Below are positions 23,150 through 34,575 of a DNA stretch of 64,000 nucleotides, in pieces. Position numbers and translations under genes: made by a program. This stretch comes from Spodoptera frugiperda. Taxonomy: Eukaryota; Arthropoda; Insecta; Lepidoptera; Noctuidae. The stretch lies in assembly GCF_023101765.2 (NCBI RefSeq), contig NC_064240.1, positions 2,604,001 to 2,668,000 on the forward strand, given 5' to 3'. The notes beneath the pieces are model-generated. The model ran no database searches. It had not been told where the DNA came from and saw nothing but the letters and a program-made list of their open reading frames with translations. Each line of letters begins with the position of its first letter. Positions within the stretch are counted from its first letter, which is position 1.

Positions 23150-23326
23150 TTACTTGATGTATGACCCTCCTACAAGCGCCTCTGTGATCCTGTTCTCTGC
23201 GGTCTTCATAGCTTTTGGAACTGTAAGGCCGGTGAGGTTTTTTCCCGTTAACCTGCCAACAACCTCCAGCTTCTCCAGATTGCAGAGTTTTCTACGTTCA
23301 ATGTAGCCAGTAAAAATGCACTCATA
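23150..23326 (-). CDS. Exon-like open segment, unknown product (candidate terminal exon)
   Basis: On the minus strand a typical 3' splice site (TTCGTTTATTTTTAG) ends at 23327, followed by 58 open codons and a TAA at 23150-23152. The translation has balanced composition (FTGYIERRKLCNLEKLEVVG near its start, ending in GGSYIK), and many codons end in G or C, unlike the surrounding AT-rich frames. I recognise no family. The plus strand is also open here for 60 codons (23124-23306) but with a less protein-like composition. Options are a real last exon, an exon of an old gene copy, or chance. Upstream exons are not visible. Confidence 0.25.
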   Translation of the reverse strand, partial: YECIFTGYIERRKLCNLEKLEVVGRLTGKNLTGLTVPKAMKTAENRITEALVGGSYIK

Positions 23327-23819
23327 CTAAAAATAAACGAAGCAGTAAACTACTACTACAAAACTGCCCCAAAATCTAACCTCAAAATCATTCCTGACAG
23401 ATGCGTACCAATTCATCTTGTACAAATACCACACTACATACGTTTTCAACCAGCAAAAAGGTAACTTATGGCGGCCATTCCATCCATCACTTAGCCAATT
23501 AAGTGTCCAGAATCCAATTAAGTGTGAAACCCCCATATCATTGAGTGTTCGGACAGTGACAGTAATTTCGTATAGTGTGGACTGAGCCGCAAATAGAGAG
23601 GTCTGTATAACATGTGGCGTGACGTCACACGCTTCTACAAATATTGAAAGAGTAGGTTTTTGGTTGGCACGGCAATTTCATGATTGGTAAATAAAAGAAA
23701 AAGGGAGACCGTTTTGTGGGTCTGATATTCTGTTGCCGTCTGACGCAAATATGAAGTTAGAAATCAAATAAATAATAGATTTCTGACCTGTCATAGAATT
23801 AATCAGATACTTATAAGGT

Positions 23820-23963
23820 TAATATTAGAACTTAAGACGGGATATTTACGGATCATGATGAAGAGTTCATCCGTGATCATGGCGCTTGCAACAGTGCCGA
23901 AATATCGGAAACTCATAGACATAAATAAACATGGTAAATATCCCGTCGTAAGTTCTAATATTA
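23820..23963. repeat. MITE-J, complete, 29-bp terminal inverted repeats
   Basis: The left terminus (23820-23848) begins TAATATTAGAACTTAAGACG; the right terminus (23935-23963) is its reverse complement with a single mismatch. The interior is TTCATCCGTGATCATGGCGC and TGCCGAAATATCGGAAAC. Total 144 bp. A half copy is fused to FB-1 at 3863-3985. Confidence 0.85.
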
Positions 23964-25122
23964 GTGTTAGTAACCAAGTCAGTTTAAAAACTTATACTTA
24001 TAAGGTTGACATTTTGTGAAAATCAAGGAATCCTTTTCAAATGCCATTGGAAATGCATTAGGGAAGATACTTTTAAAAAGTATTTTTACCTTCGTTGAAA
24101 GTTATCTTTTAGTGAAATCAAATACTGTACGTGTTCCGCATTCAGCGCGTTTCTGTAACTACTCTGAATATCGAAAACTATTTCAGTTTTGTACAGAAAC
24201 TGTTACGGTTATCAGTTTCATTGCTGTTGGTATGTACTTGTCTTTGTTTCCTATTAAAATGTGTATAATTTAAATAATTGGGTAGGAATTTAGATATCAG
24301 AAAGTTGTACTTATATTATACATGTAATAATTAATTGGTGATTATCAAAGTTTATGTTGAATATCTGCACATTTTTAAAGGTTAGTTAGGTTTTCGAAAT
24401 GTAAACTATGTAATAAGATTTAACATTGAACATATATTTCAATTCAATGCTCACGATTTGCACGTACCTGAACGAAGAAATGATTTGAACGGAAGGATAT
24501 TTTATATATAATCGATAGGTACGTCGTAATACTATAAAACCGGGTTAAAATTTTATTCGTATACCACGTGCATGAACACATGATGAAACATAACTGCGCC
24601 GGCCCGATCCCGGCGCCTAAAATCTGGATAAATCCAAATCTGGCGAGAATCCGCTACAAAAACGCTCCTGTATTTCAAGCAAGCTCGCCACAAACCTATC
24701 AACAACAACTTCTATTTTTAACACTTTTAAACTAAAACCGAGCGTGACGTCACCCTTAGATTTTATCACCTCCACAGATTAAATATATTGTAGCCGAAAC
24801 TGTAAAAACGTTATGGTGATTTCACAGATTTAGTTGAGAAAATAAACATGTCTGGTTATGCAAATAGTTGGAATTCGCTGTAAGCACAGAAGTACAAGGG
24901 CGGGTACTTAGTACAAAACTAAATGTTTATATTTACTTTGATCTGCAGAATAGAGTGGTATTTTGCTAAAAAATGTATGCTCTACGTTATTGTTTACATA
25001 ATAAATTAACAGATTCGTATAAATATTTTATAACTTGTATATTTTTTTGGACTGAGTTAGAATTTTAAGAGTTTTTACAATATGATACGGTGGCGCTTGT
25101 GTCCGCTAGAAACATGAGCATC
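23964..25122. other. Unique DNA with a GC-richer patch
   Basis: A patch at 24590-24780 (CTGCGCCGGCCCGATCCCGG, and a palindromic TGACGTCA at 24745-24752) contrasts with AT-rich surroundings but matches no family I know. An 85-codon plus frame at 24016-24273 has no motif and is not called. Confidence 0.4.
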
Positions 25123-25300
25123 GTATGCATAGATAAAATATGTTTTTGAAAATAGAATAAATAAAACTGGCTGGATACGATATTATCATCGTATGCATAG
25201 ATAGACTATGGTTTTGAAAATAGAATAAATAAGACTGTATGCATAGATAAAATATATAGTTTTGAAATTAGAATAAATAAAACTAGCTGGATACGATATT
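25123..25300. repeat. Three-copy tandem repeat, units of 68, 46 and 64 bp
   Basis: Units start at 25123, 25191 and 25237, each with GTATGCATAGATA, GTTTTTGAAAATAGAATAAA-like and TAAGACT or TAAAACTGGC. Units 1 and 3 also carry CTGGATACGATATTA, which the middle unit lacks. Confidence 0.85.
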
Positions 25301-25584
25301 AAAAAACCAGTCAAGTGTTGTGCGAGTCAGACAGAATAATAATATGGAATGCGAAATGTAGGAAAGTGCATTTTCTTTGAGGTTTCTTTCGGTAGACCTC
25401 CGCCTCCGCCTTTGACACGTCAGTTTATGAGATTTCATATTGTAAATTGATGTCGCAGACGTTCATATGTTACGGTGACTGCTTTTTATGAAAAGGCTGA
25501 ATGTTTATTTGCTCCTTTAAGGGGTGTAAAAAGGTCATGCTCAAAAGGAATGGATTTATTACCAACAAGAGTTTTATCTAACTC

Positions 25585-25672
25585 TCGTAAATTAATGGAG
25601 AAGAGCTCTACTACTACGCAGTTGGCTGCACGACGAAGAGTCCCTCTGTGACTCGAAACTAGTGAAGCAATA
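25585..25672 (+). repeat. FB-1 fragment, centre deleted
   Basis: CTCGTAAATTAATGGAGAAG and AGCTCTACTACTACGCAG from the left arm join CGACGAAGAGTCCCTCTGTG and ACTCGAAACTAGT from the right arm. Confidence 0.65.
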
Positions 25673-26267
25673 ATTAGAATTAAAAACATTACGATCCCAT
25701 GTTTTATCTATTTAACCCTGACTACCATACTTCTACAATTCGTATATTTTAAGTACTTTAAAAATATTTGTTGATATGAGAAAAATTCAACACCTTTTAG
25801 CTCAAACCGATTGATTCTATTTTTATTTTACTGGGAAATCACTCTCCGTGTCACTAGAAGAAAATAGTATTATTTGAATTCTGATTTTTTAATAACCATC
25901 TGAAATATGTATCGCTGAGAACACTATGTTCGTAGTGCCAATGCAATTTCAATATCTCCGTCGGGTTACGAGAATATGAATCTGAAATTTTTCACTGAAA
26001 CACTGGATATTACTTTCATGATTACATTAAGCTTGGTCCGAAATAAATATTCGCTGTGTGAAAATGTTGGATGCCTTTAATAAGTCGAAAGTTCTTTTTA
26101 CTTTTTGTTTTATGTTTTGTTTGTAGAAGTCGACCTATCAAATGTAAAAAAAGATCAAGAGCTCGAGAGTTTATATGGGTATCGAGTTCGATTATTGAGT
26201 CGTGAGAAGATGAATAAGAATATTCTTATAATAACTGTCATGTGACATAATATTAAATTAACTAAAA

Positions 26268-26380
26268 ATGCGTAGGCTGCGCGACATCGCCGCGTCTGAC
26301 TAGAAGAGTCCCTCTGTGACTCGAAACTAGTAGAACTTTTCTCCATTAATTTACACGAGTAAACCGTGATTTTTAGTTAA
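26268..26380 (+). repeat. FB-1 right arm
   Basis: GCGTAGGCTGCGCGACATCG, AGAAGAGTCCCTCTGTGACT, CGAAACTAGTAGAACTTTTC and AGTAAACCGTGATTTTTAG, then TTAA at 26377-26380. The left arm is absent. Confidence 0.75.
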
Positions 26381-28639
26381 TGTATAAGAATAGTTTTGTT
26401 TTTCAAACATTCCTCATTATACTGAATCATATCAATAAATTTATGAACATGTAACTCTTCCATACTCGGTGTCCCGACCGATTAATCGAATCTAAATCGG
26501 ATCGTCGACACTCGTGCATTGAGGCAGTTAAATTGAATACTCATGCTGAAATAAAGTTTTCGCAATTGAATTGGGTTTTATCTTTTCAATGCTTTTCTTT
26601 TCCTTTATTCGCGTTCACAAATCCTTCCCATCACATAACCTTCACTTATATATCACCGTAATACCAGCAAAACAGTTTCAAAAGGAAATATGCATCGTTA
26701 AGGAAATAGGCTTCGTTTTATGGTGCGGAGATGAAATGAGATAGACATTATTAGCGAAAAGCATCTTTATTAGTTCTTATTTAAGAGTGATTTTACTCTT
26801 TGTTTAGTAATTTGCCTAATTTCTATACTTTTATTAGCTAATGCATCGGTATAAGTATTACCTATTTGGTATAAAAAATACATCAGTTAATATCATAGTT
26901 GCATTGTAAAACAATGACACAAGTAAGAAATGTTTCTTTTCACCTAGTCAAGATGGATACAAAAGAATGAGCATTGATCGCCGAGTTTGCTCTAGGCAGA
27001 TTGATTTATATTTTACCATTACTAAATAGGTACTATTAATTATCACATTTTTAAGTGGTGTTCCACTGTCAATTTGTTAAGAAAGTCATGTGTTTAGAAA
27101 TAATGGTCTTATTTTAATGCGAAGGACAACGGATTACCAAATTACGTGATAATGATCATTAAAATTATCTAAAATTCAATAACCAACTTGGGATTAAATG
27201 CTCAGCAGCCACACTTACTGATATTTTATCATTGAAGAGTCTACGTAAATATGAAATTAAAATGTTATCTTTAGTAATAACTCATTTAGATAATTTTGTT
27301 AGCAGTAGTCTGTCCACTGGCGAATGTATAACATATAATTCAAGTTCTTATGTAATTACCGTCCGCAATGTTAGCGTGCAAACGAATGTTAATTTTTGCT
27401 ACATATTTTATAATGCTTAGGTATAATAATTTACTTCATATTCATGGTTACATGGTTACATGGTAAGCCATTATAAACTACTGTATGAGTAGGCTTTTAT
27501 ATTATTTAATGAAATATTTTTATTAGGCATTTTCGGAGAACATCCGATTTTCACCACTTACACATACTGCAGTACTCAAAGACAATGAGTATTTAAAATA
27601 TTGCTTAGGACTTAGTTAAGTAATCATTAGATGTCTCTGAGTAAGGTGTTTAATAACATTTTGATTTTATCTATGTACGGGTTTTGTTTAGTTTAGATGT
27701 TTTTTCTTGCGCTTATTTAAAAGATGTATTAGGATGAATAAAGTAACGAAAAGGAGTTATATTATATAATAGAGCTTATTGTCTTTAATTAGAGGACAAT
27801 TTGAGCCTCAGTATCCGACCACAATTTCGAATCTAAAATTCTTAACTCATAGTGATAGTCAACAAATAATTCTGTCTTACTAATTAATTTATTGCTCAAC
27901 TTACTAATTAAGTTATCTGCTTCATTAAGTAGAAATTAAGCACTGTATAATACCACGGAATTTGTTAGTAAGTTAGTATTTGAATGCAACTAAGTAATAA
28001 ATATTTGTGCTGTATCTCAACCCTTGGCTGCCAACAGTTTTGGCCGGGAGCCAAGTTTAATAAAACCATTGGTGGCCCACTGTGCCTAGCTTGTAAATAA
28101 TAAATACTTACATTTTATATTAATGTCGTGCAACTTTTATCACGATGTTACAAGGTTCAAGCACGTTTATCATCTAGTGTTTGGAACAAGTTTTGGTTTT
28201 TGGGTTATGAAATTGTAAGTAATGTTTTAGTCTGTTTCTACGTTGATTTAAGATTAGTATGATTTATTATAATACATAACAGTAGCAGGCGTTAATAACT
28301 TTCATACTAGTACTTATAATATTATTTTTTCTTTAATATTGTGTAACAAATAATAAAACTACAATAAGACGAGTGGACTCCTTCCACTAGGTAGGGAGGT
28401 CTTCGAGGCTTTCGCCCTGCAGTGTTGTGCAGTTTGAATCATGGTTGATAAAAAAAAAAATTAAAATCAATCCAAATCTATTAAAATAATCCATATCAAT
28501 GCATCTGTGACTTCACAGGTTTGATTAAAGTTATGATAGTAAAATCTTAAGCCAAATAAATGCAATAAAATAAAACTGTCATAAACATTTTTTATTATAT
28601 TAATTAGCAAAATATGATATCAAAAGTGTTTACACACAG
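26381..28639. other. Longest unique stretch of the window
   Basis: Over 2.2 kb without a recognised repeat. A slightly GC-richer patch at 26465-26560 (CGACCGATTAATCGAATC) and a small 10-mer tandem (CATGGTTACATGGTTACATG near 27444) are the only textures seen. No gene-like frame. Confidence 0.4.
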
Positions 28640-28754
28640 TGAAATGATTGACAGCAATGTTTACATCACTTCAGTGAGCCGTCTGCGGATGAAAGGAATA
28701 GACTTTGATGTGAAGAATCCGGTACATTCACGTTATGTTCCAAGAAATAAATAG
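28640..28754 (+). CDS. Exon-like open segment, unknown product (candidate terminal exon)
   Basis: A plausible 3' splice site (GTTTACACACAG) ends at 28639. The open frame continues through EMIDSNVYITSVSRLRMKGI-like residues and DFDVKNPVHSRYVPRNK to TAG at 28752-28754. The frame is also open upstream to an ATG at 28614. An AATAAA overlaps the stop at 28746-28751. Composition is unlike the AT-rich chance frames nearby, but it is only about 38 codons and I recognise no family. It could be a last exon, a remnant or chance. Confidence 0.22.
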
Positions 28755-29049
28755 CAGATAGCAGTATTTAGAACCATAGCTTATAACTGCGGCTTGTATT
28801 GCGGTCTTTTAAAGGGCTTAGGTACAGCTTTACAAAAAAAAAAAAATACACTACGTTAGTTACAAAATATAAATTTTGTTAGTCTCATAATAAAGTAGAC
28901 AGCTACAAATTTGTATGTCCGTAGACAGCTAAAAGTTGTATAATGCTCCATACGAACTTCCGCCTCTCATGTGGTGTAGAAGTGGTGGGTTAGAAAGAGA
29001 CACAATTTAACTTATGTCACTTGCCATCTCTTCATCTATCTTCACTTCG

Positions 29050-29122
29050 CTTCGTTTTGCCGACGAAGACGAACAAACACACAGACACACACACTTTCAT
29101 ATTTATAATATTAGTATGGATG
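29050..29122 (-). repeat. LepTail end
   Basis: ACACACAGACACACACACTT, then TCATATTTATAATATTAGTA and TGGATGG, the reverse complement of a LepTail start. Confidence 0.55.
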
Positions 29123-29439
29123 GTGTTATTGAAAAACGATTCTTTTAACTTCAATTCACCACAAATGACGTCCGTTTTGAACAAAAAATGAGACGTAACC
29201 TCACAAGTGCAAGTTTGATTTATTTTCTTTTTATTTCTTAGAAGTTTGTTTTGTTATTGTTTTTTTTTATTATTAAAAAAACGTAGCGAATACTGAATGG
29301 AATGAGGTAAAACTATAATTGTGATGCAAATGCATCAGTTATATGAATAAAACTGCTGTGAACGTGAGTGTTGTAGACGTGGAAAGTATTTGAGTCAACA
29401 ATAAGTTTGGCTGGAAGAGAATGCCCACGGTACCAAGCT

Positions 29440-29668
29440 CCTATGTCAAAGTCAAAGCATTTATTTCAATTAATCCTTAATTTGGCACTTATGAAACGTC
29501 AAATTGAATTGTCCGTCAGTCTGTCTTACAGGAAAGCTGCGTGCTCGTTCCAAAGTGTAGTTTCGAATGGAGGAGATAAAGCAAGAAACTCCATCATAAA
29601 TCAAACTCTTTTCAAAAATATGTACACAGTTTTATGTATGAAGCCTCTAATAAATAAATAAATCATGT
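29440..29668 (+). repeat. LINE 3'-tail-like repeat (family K)
   Basis: CAAAGTCAAAGCATTTATTT at the start, GAAACGTCAAATTGAATTGT, GTCTGTCTTACAGGAAAGCT, GCTCGTTCCAAAGTGTAG, AGAAACTCCATCATAAATC, ending AATAAATAAATAAATC. A shorter relative lies at 62895-62985. An 84-codon frame over it is read-through. Confidence 0.55.
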
Positions 29669-29679
29669 ACATTTTTAAG

Positions 29680-30235
29680 AACAATTTTGACTTTGAACAT
29701 TTTATTTACTTGTTAATATAGAAGACATAATAATCCTTTGTCCAAAAACCAGTACTCAATTTTCCACTCATTCAAAATACAGACATGACCCACATGAGGG
29801 CAAAATTAATGAAAAAAAAGTTTCGACGACAATCGAAACGTTTTGCGGGCGACAAATTGACGCGTATTCAGAAAACGTGTCGTTGTCACACTTCGAGCAA
29901 AACCCATTCCGATTGATACAGAATAATTCCAACGAGTCTCGATTTTACGCAATTATCCCGAATGTATGTTAAAGTCCGGCTATTGTTAGACTAGGAATAA
30001 AGTGATCCGATTGGCCTGTCATCGTGGCCAATTTGTAATAGTCAAATAGAGGAAATTGGTTGTTGTCGGCCCGTAAGGTCAAATGTTCGAGGAGTCAGTT
30101 AATGTGTTTATAATCCACATTTTGAGGATGATTCTTTGCAGCAGTTTCAGATTTTTTGATTTGTAAGAATTTCTGGTAAGTAGGTATTATAATCACTTTA
30201 TTAATCGTAACTGTTCAATGGTAAAGATTAATAAC
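29680..30235. other. Unique DNA, GC-richer than neighbours
   Basis: No repeat or gene recognised in 29820-30120 although base composition is more balanced (TTTTGCGGGCGACAAATTGA; GTCGGCCCGTAAGGTC). It may be conserved non-coding DNA; this is inference only. Confidence 0.3.
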
Positions 30236-30293
30236 AATTGGCGTCCCGTAGTCTCCGCCTACCCCCATGAGAGACAGGCGTGAAGCTATGTTT
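30236..30293 (+). repeat. LINE 3' end remnant
   Basis: TGGCGTCCCGTAGTCTCCGC, CTACCCCCATGAGAGACAGG and CGTGAAGCTATGT. A close copy lies at 63868-63928. This is a common lepidopteran retrotransposon end; which clade is not decided. Confidence 0.5.
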
Positions 30294-30450
30294 TTTTAAT
30301 GGCTAAAAATCATCTAATTCCTTCTCCCGCCTTGGGTGAAGTGAGAGAGAGTGTCAAACTCTTACTAACTTAAAACGAGCCTGTTCCCACTCCTGCTCTT
30401 CGAGCTGGTGCCGCGGCAACCCGTCAGGTTGTCCGTGGCTCCGTGGGTTA
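30294..30450 (-). mobile_element. R1-clade LINE 3' tail
   Basis: Plus strand: AAAATCATCTAATTCCTTCT, CGCCTTGGGTGAAGTGAGAG, CTTACTAACTTAAAACGAGC, CACTCCTGCTCTTCGAGCTG and CGTCAGGTTGTCCG. The 77-codon minus frame here is the tail read through. Confidence 0.75.
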
Positions 30451-30898
30451 TGTATGTAGGTATGTGTATTGAATGAGTCTGAATGTTTACTATAAATTAG
30501 GTGTTTGACCACTATTCTCACTATTGGACCATAGGTCGGTATGATGCTATCTAAAATTACGAAATATTTTAGTAAACATATGCTCAAACGACTTACACAC
30601 TACATTTATGTAAAAAAACCCCAAAATATTATTTGTAACTGTCAGATGCAACACTATCTCTGTTCAAATCTAAATTTGAAACGAGATTTATGACTGAAAA
30701 TAACTTCAAATATGGAAAATGTATGTTAATTTATATTTCAATGGAAAATATTGCCACACGCGTTGGTAAAACAAGTAAGTTTAAATTTATATTGAAAAGT
30801 TTGAATCTCAAACTTTTTGATAATTTCGGTTCCGACGAGTAATGAGTCGAAGAATTAACATACCTTTCTTGTAAATACTAAGAATTTTCCTACCTTAG

Positions 30899-31098
30899 CT
30901 TATTACCGGAGCAACAATTACCTACCCCCCTTCCCGATCAACCCAATCTCAGTTCCCCAACAACCTTTAATTTCGTAACTCCCAAAAGGCCGGCAATGTA
31001 CTTGTAATGTCTCTGGTGTTTTGGGTGTCCATGGGCGGCGGCAAATGCTTACCAATCAGGTGATTCATCTGATCGTTTACCAGTTTATACCACAACAA
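30899..31098 (+). repeat. RepA copy, 5' truncated
   Basis: Starts in TTATTACCGGAGCAACAATT, then CCCTTCCCGATCAACCC, CCAACAACCTTTAATTTCG, CCCAAAAGGCCGGCAATG, GTCCATGGGCGGCGGCAAAT, AATCAGGTGATTCATCTG and TTTACCAGTTTATACCAC with an A-rich end. Confidence 0.8.
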
Positions 31099-31530
31099 AA
31101 TTCCTTTTCGAACCTCTGTGGCAGTACACCACTTTGGGAACAACAAAGCGTGATGTTTTTTATGACATCAACGCATTTATCTATAATGTAGATCATAATA
31201 CATCAGTATCTTAGGTAATATTATCCTCTATAAACTTTTATTATTCAATAGAACCAAATTTAATCGGACAGGAAACTAACTCGAAACTAAATCGTAGAGT
31301 TAATTTAGAACTAATTTTGTGAACTAGTTAAACACAGTTAACTGAATACGAGAAACCGCGGATTTTGACTTTGACATACCGCAAACAGTTAAGACTAACT
31401 AATGGCGTGCTGCTGTTGTTTTTTAAATGAAGCTATTAGGTACTGCAGCTTGCTGAAAGAAATATTCGAAGTAGGTAAATAAAATTGCATAAAAATGTAA
31501 TACTCTCTAGAACATTAAAGTGTTATTTAG

Positions 31531-31668
31531 TTAACTAAAAATCACGATTTACTCACGTATTATTAATGGAGGAAATCTCTACTAGTTTCGAGTCACAGAG
31601 GGACTCTTCATCATGAGCAGCGTGCGCAAACGCGGCGACGTCGCGCAGCCTACTGTTACTGCCTTATT
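31531..31668 (+). repeat. FB-1 left arm
   Basis: TTAA at 31531-31534, CTAAAAATCACGATTTACTC, AATGGAGGAAATCTCTACTA, GTTTCGAGTCACAGAGGGAC, TCTTCATCATGAGCAGCGTG and CGCGGCGACGTCGCGCAGCC. It stops at the fold centre; the right arm is absent. Confidence 0.8.
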
Positions 31669-31795
31669 TAGTTACTACATGTTTTCCCTGATAAATAACC
31701 CTTTGATTAAGCGTAACATTTTTGTACCTATAAATTAATTTCTTCGTAAATGTTTCGACCAGGTATTTTCAAAGAATTTTCCTCGTCTTCGTCTA

Positions 31796-31940
31796 ATAAC
31801 TATCGTGAGACATACTAAATTGAAAATTGCGGTTTTCTCACGTAAATGACCGAGAAAAGCGCTACTAGTTTCAGGTCTCAACGGGACTCTTATTTATGAG
31901 AGGCGTGCGCGGCCGCGGCCGACCCTCGACATTCATTCTC
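31796..31940 (+). repeat. FB-1-related element, diverged left arm
   Basis: CTATCGTGAGACATACTAAA, TTGAAAATTGCGGTTTTCTC, GAGAAAAGCGCTACTAGTTT, CAACGGGACTCTTATTTATG and GTGCGCGGCCGCGGCCGACC. It sits 130 bp after a normal FB-1 left arm. Confidence 0.6.
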
Positions 31941-32084
31941 AGTTTTTATACACGTAATAAAATGTCAAACCGTATTGATGTTTTTTGCCAAATGCCGTGA
32001 TTAATAAACCCAATAAACTGCTCTTCAATAATCTTCAAAAGGAAGTTTCAACACGTGTATTTAATCTTTATTAATTATGGTGCA

Positions 32085-32205
32085 CACGATTACGTATCAA
32101 GCTATATAAACCAGTTTATAATGGCCTCACTTTCTATGGTCTTTTCGCACAATGAACGGTCAGTTTATAGTGGTTATGCATACCTTAATGTGTAGTCCCT
32201 GTGTA
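32085..32205. repeat. Repeat H, degenerate copy
   Basis: GCTATATAAACCAGTTTATA, ATGGCCTCACTTTCTATGGT, GAACGGTCAGTTTATAGTGG and TTATGCATACCTTAATGTGT, matching 11075-11180 and 14310-14402 in order. Confidence 0.4.
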
Positions 32206-32439
32206 TCTAAAAAAGATCCAATGTGATTGATTGATGTCCAATTGGGAGCTGATCGTGTGTGAGGGTGGACCCGAAGGACTAATTAATGTCAATTAACTTT
32301 GTTCCGCAACATTAGGTCCTTAGAGCCGCAACGTCGAAGTTAGGCTTTAGGTCTAAAACTTTTAGTAAATGGATTATTACCTAAATGGTATTAGGTGTTG
32401 TTATATTAGTTTGCTTTTTGTACATGATTCAGGAAAAAA

Positions 32440-32517
32440 ATGTTGTTTCGGGTCTCATGGGTGTGATGATAAAACGCTCCTACGACACGGGAGAAACTCC
32501 TAATGTGGGACAACGTT
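32440..32517 (+). repeat. SINE-2 3' fragment
   Basis: TGTTTCGGGTCTCATGGGTG, then CGCTCCTACGACACGGGAGA and AACTCCTAATGTGGG, the end of SINE-2 without its tRNA-like head. Confidence 0.55.
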
Positions 32518-32554
32518 TGTAAACAAAAAAACTTGAAGGTTTTTCTTTGACCAG

Positions 32555-32700
32555 CAAAAATCATCAATGATTGCTACCTCCTTAGGTGAGGCGAGAGTAA
32601 GTGTACAACTCTCGCTGACTAAACACCACCCCATTCCTACTCCTGCTTTGAGTCAGAGCCCTGGTAACCCGCAAGGTCATCCGCAGCAACGCTAATTATT
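32555..32700 (-). mobile_element. R1-clade LINE 3' tail
   Basis: Plus strand: AAAAATCATCAATGATTGCT, CCTTAGGTGAGGCGAGAGTA, CTGACTAAACACCACCCCAT, TCCTACTCCTGCTTTGAGTC and GGTAACCCGCAAGGTCATCC. Confidence 0.75.
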
Positions 32701-33535
32701 TAATAAACAGGTAAGAAAATAAAGTTTAATTCAAAGACAATCGGTTAGGTACTTAACCGACCTTCCGACAGATATGACTTGGTTAAAAACATGCAATTTC
32801 TTGTAAGAATAGTAATGACTCTGTACAATCAATCTTTAGTTTCTTATGTGCATACTAATTAAATTTGCTGACTGTTCAGTATTTTGGGTTTCAGTAAAAT
32901 AAAGGCCTCGTTATCGTTTTCAGTTTCAAGCGGTGTACTTTAGCTCTGAAATATTCTGCTGAATGAGTTAGTTACTCTTGTTAGTCTCGCTTTTACAAGT
33001 AGATTTTACGCCTGTTCAAAATTTTAACTATCATAAAGAGATACAGTGTAAAATAAATTGTATAATATTATAAATAACTAAAATCGACATACTTGTGGGT
33101 GTATATTATACCAACCAACATACAATTAATAAAAAAAGAAACACCCACACAACATCCAGTAAAAATAAACTGATATGTTGAAAAAAAATGTTTATTTTTA
33201 TGTATTTTACCCAAAAATACACAATACTAAAATTATAAAAACATTGTACAATACAGTGACGAAATGTTTGTGTATGCTTTCCTGTTTGTATTTTTTTTTT
33301 TTTTGAGTAAAATGTAGCGATTTGCATGCCTTACTGACTGTCTATGAATATTCCATTACAGTAAGTACCCATAAGATTTAACTCTGACCTATTTTTTGGA
33401 GGAGGACCTTCACGACTTTCTTGAGATGACAAATTGGATGGTGACGTGATGACATTTTGTTTGTTTTGAATACATTTTTAAAAAGATATTATATCAAAAC
33501 AGCCATCATCTTTGTTTATCTAAATATAAAAGTGG

Positions 33536-33695
33536 TCTCTAGGATTTTCTCCTGTGTCATGGGTACATTTTTAATTCAATCCTAGAACATTAATATGTGA
33601 ATCAGAGTAACAATTGTTCTGAGAACTGTATGGGAACATGTGACATGTCGTCCAGCAGACGGTTGTCCAGTCACTGCGCCAAACATGCAGTCAAA
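33536..33695 (-). repeat. SINE-2 copy, diverged
   Basis: Plus strand: CTAGGATTTTCTCCTGTGTC, ATGGGTACATTTTTAATTC, then GTCCAGCAGACGGTTGTCCA, GTCACTGCGCCAAACATGCA. The B-box is lost. Confidence 0.7.
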
Positions 33696-33739
33696 GAGTT
33701 GTGAACCAAATTAACATTTCTAAAATAATACACACATAA

Positions 33740-33985
33740 ACAGCTTAAATGGCCACTTATGACCAAAGGACTCTTCTTGCATAGAGAAGGTTTGAGCATT
33801 CATAACCACGCTTGCTCAATGCGGTTTTAAACTTATAATTAGAAATTATTATAAGCCCAGGTTTCCTCCCAGTGTTTCCCTTCACTGTTTGTCAATCTCA
33901 GAAAGTACTCGAAACTCTATATAACTCGAAAAACATTACATTGGTACTTGCTACCACGACTCTAAAATAGTCGCTAACAAAGAAA
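33740..33985 (-). repeat. SINE-3 copy, head missing
   Basis: Plus strand: TTAAATGGCCACTTATGACC, GAGAAGGTTTGAGCATTCAT, ACGCTTGCTCAATGCGGTTT, GCCCAGGTTTCCTCCCAGTG, TTCACTGTTTGTCAATCTCA and ACATTGGTACTTGCTACCAC. The tRNA-like head, which would follow, is absent. Confidence 0.75.
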
Positions 33986-34449
33986 TATACCTTTCTCTGT
34001 CTTAAGTTTGGAAACTTATCTTCAGAACTAAATGAAATATAAAGCTAGTAATATTATTCTGACTACATTAAAGTATTACGAAAGTTAAAAGTTTTTAGTT
34101 CTTACCTGGATTATCGTAAATTCGTAATGGCTTTTGACAATACATTCCGAGCTTTCTTTATTAGTTACCAAAGTATAAATTCATGTACATTTTAAAAGCA
34201 AAAAATGATTTACTATTTTTTAAATAATCCATTGTTTGGATTAGAGACACTATGCTACGCTAAGTTTTATATATTTACATTTTCAGTAATGTTCTAGTAC
34301 AATTTCAGACTAATTTAATTAAAACATTTTTTTATAACTTTGTAAGCCAAAAAAGTGATCAATTGTTCGAAGCAGATATAAATAATAAATTAATTACATA
34401 GTGACGTCGTTTAAATCCATAAGAGTTAGGCAGTTTTGTTGGTGCCAAT

Positions 34450-34575
34450 GAATAGGGGTTCAGCCCTAAACTAAGTACGATACCAATCTCCTTGCTTGCT
34501 TGAGAATTTCCGAAAAATATGATAGGAAGACCAGCAATACTGACTACTCGACCTACGAAGGCTTGCATTATTGCA
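34450..34575 (-). repeat. SINE-1 fragment, very degenerate
   Basis: GAGAATTTCCGAAAAATATG, AAGACCAGCAATACTGAC and TACTCGACCTACGAAGGCT echo the SINE-1 words with the B-box region deleted. A pair of small frames on each strand overlaps and is not supported. Confidence 0.5.
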
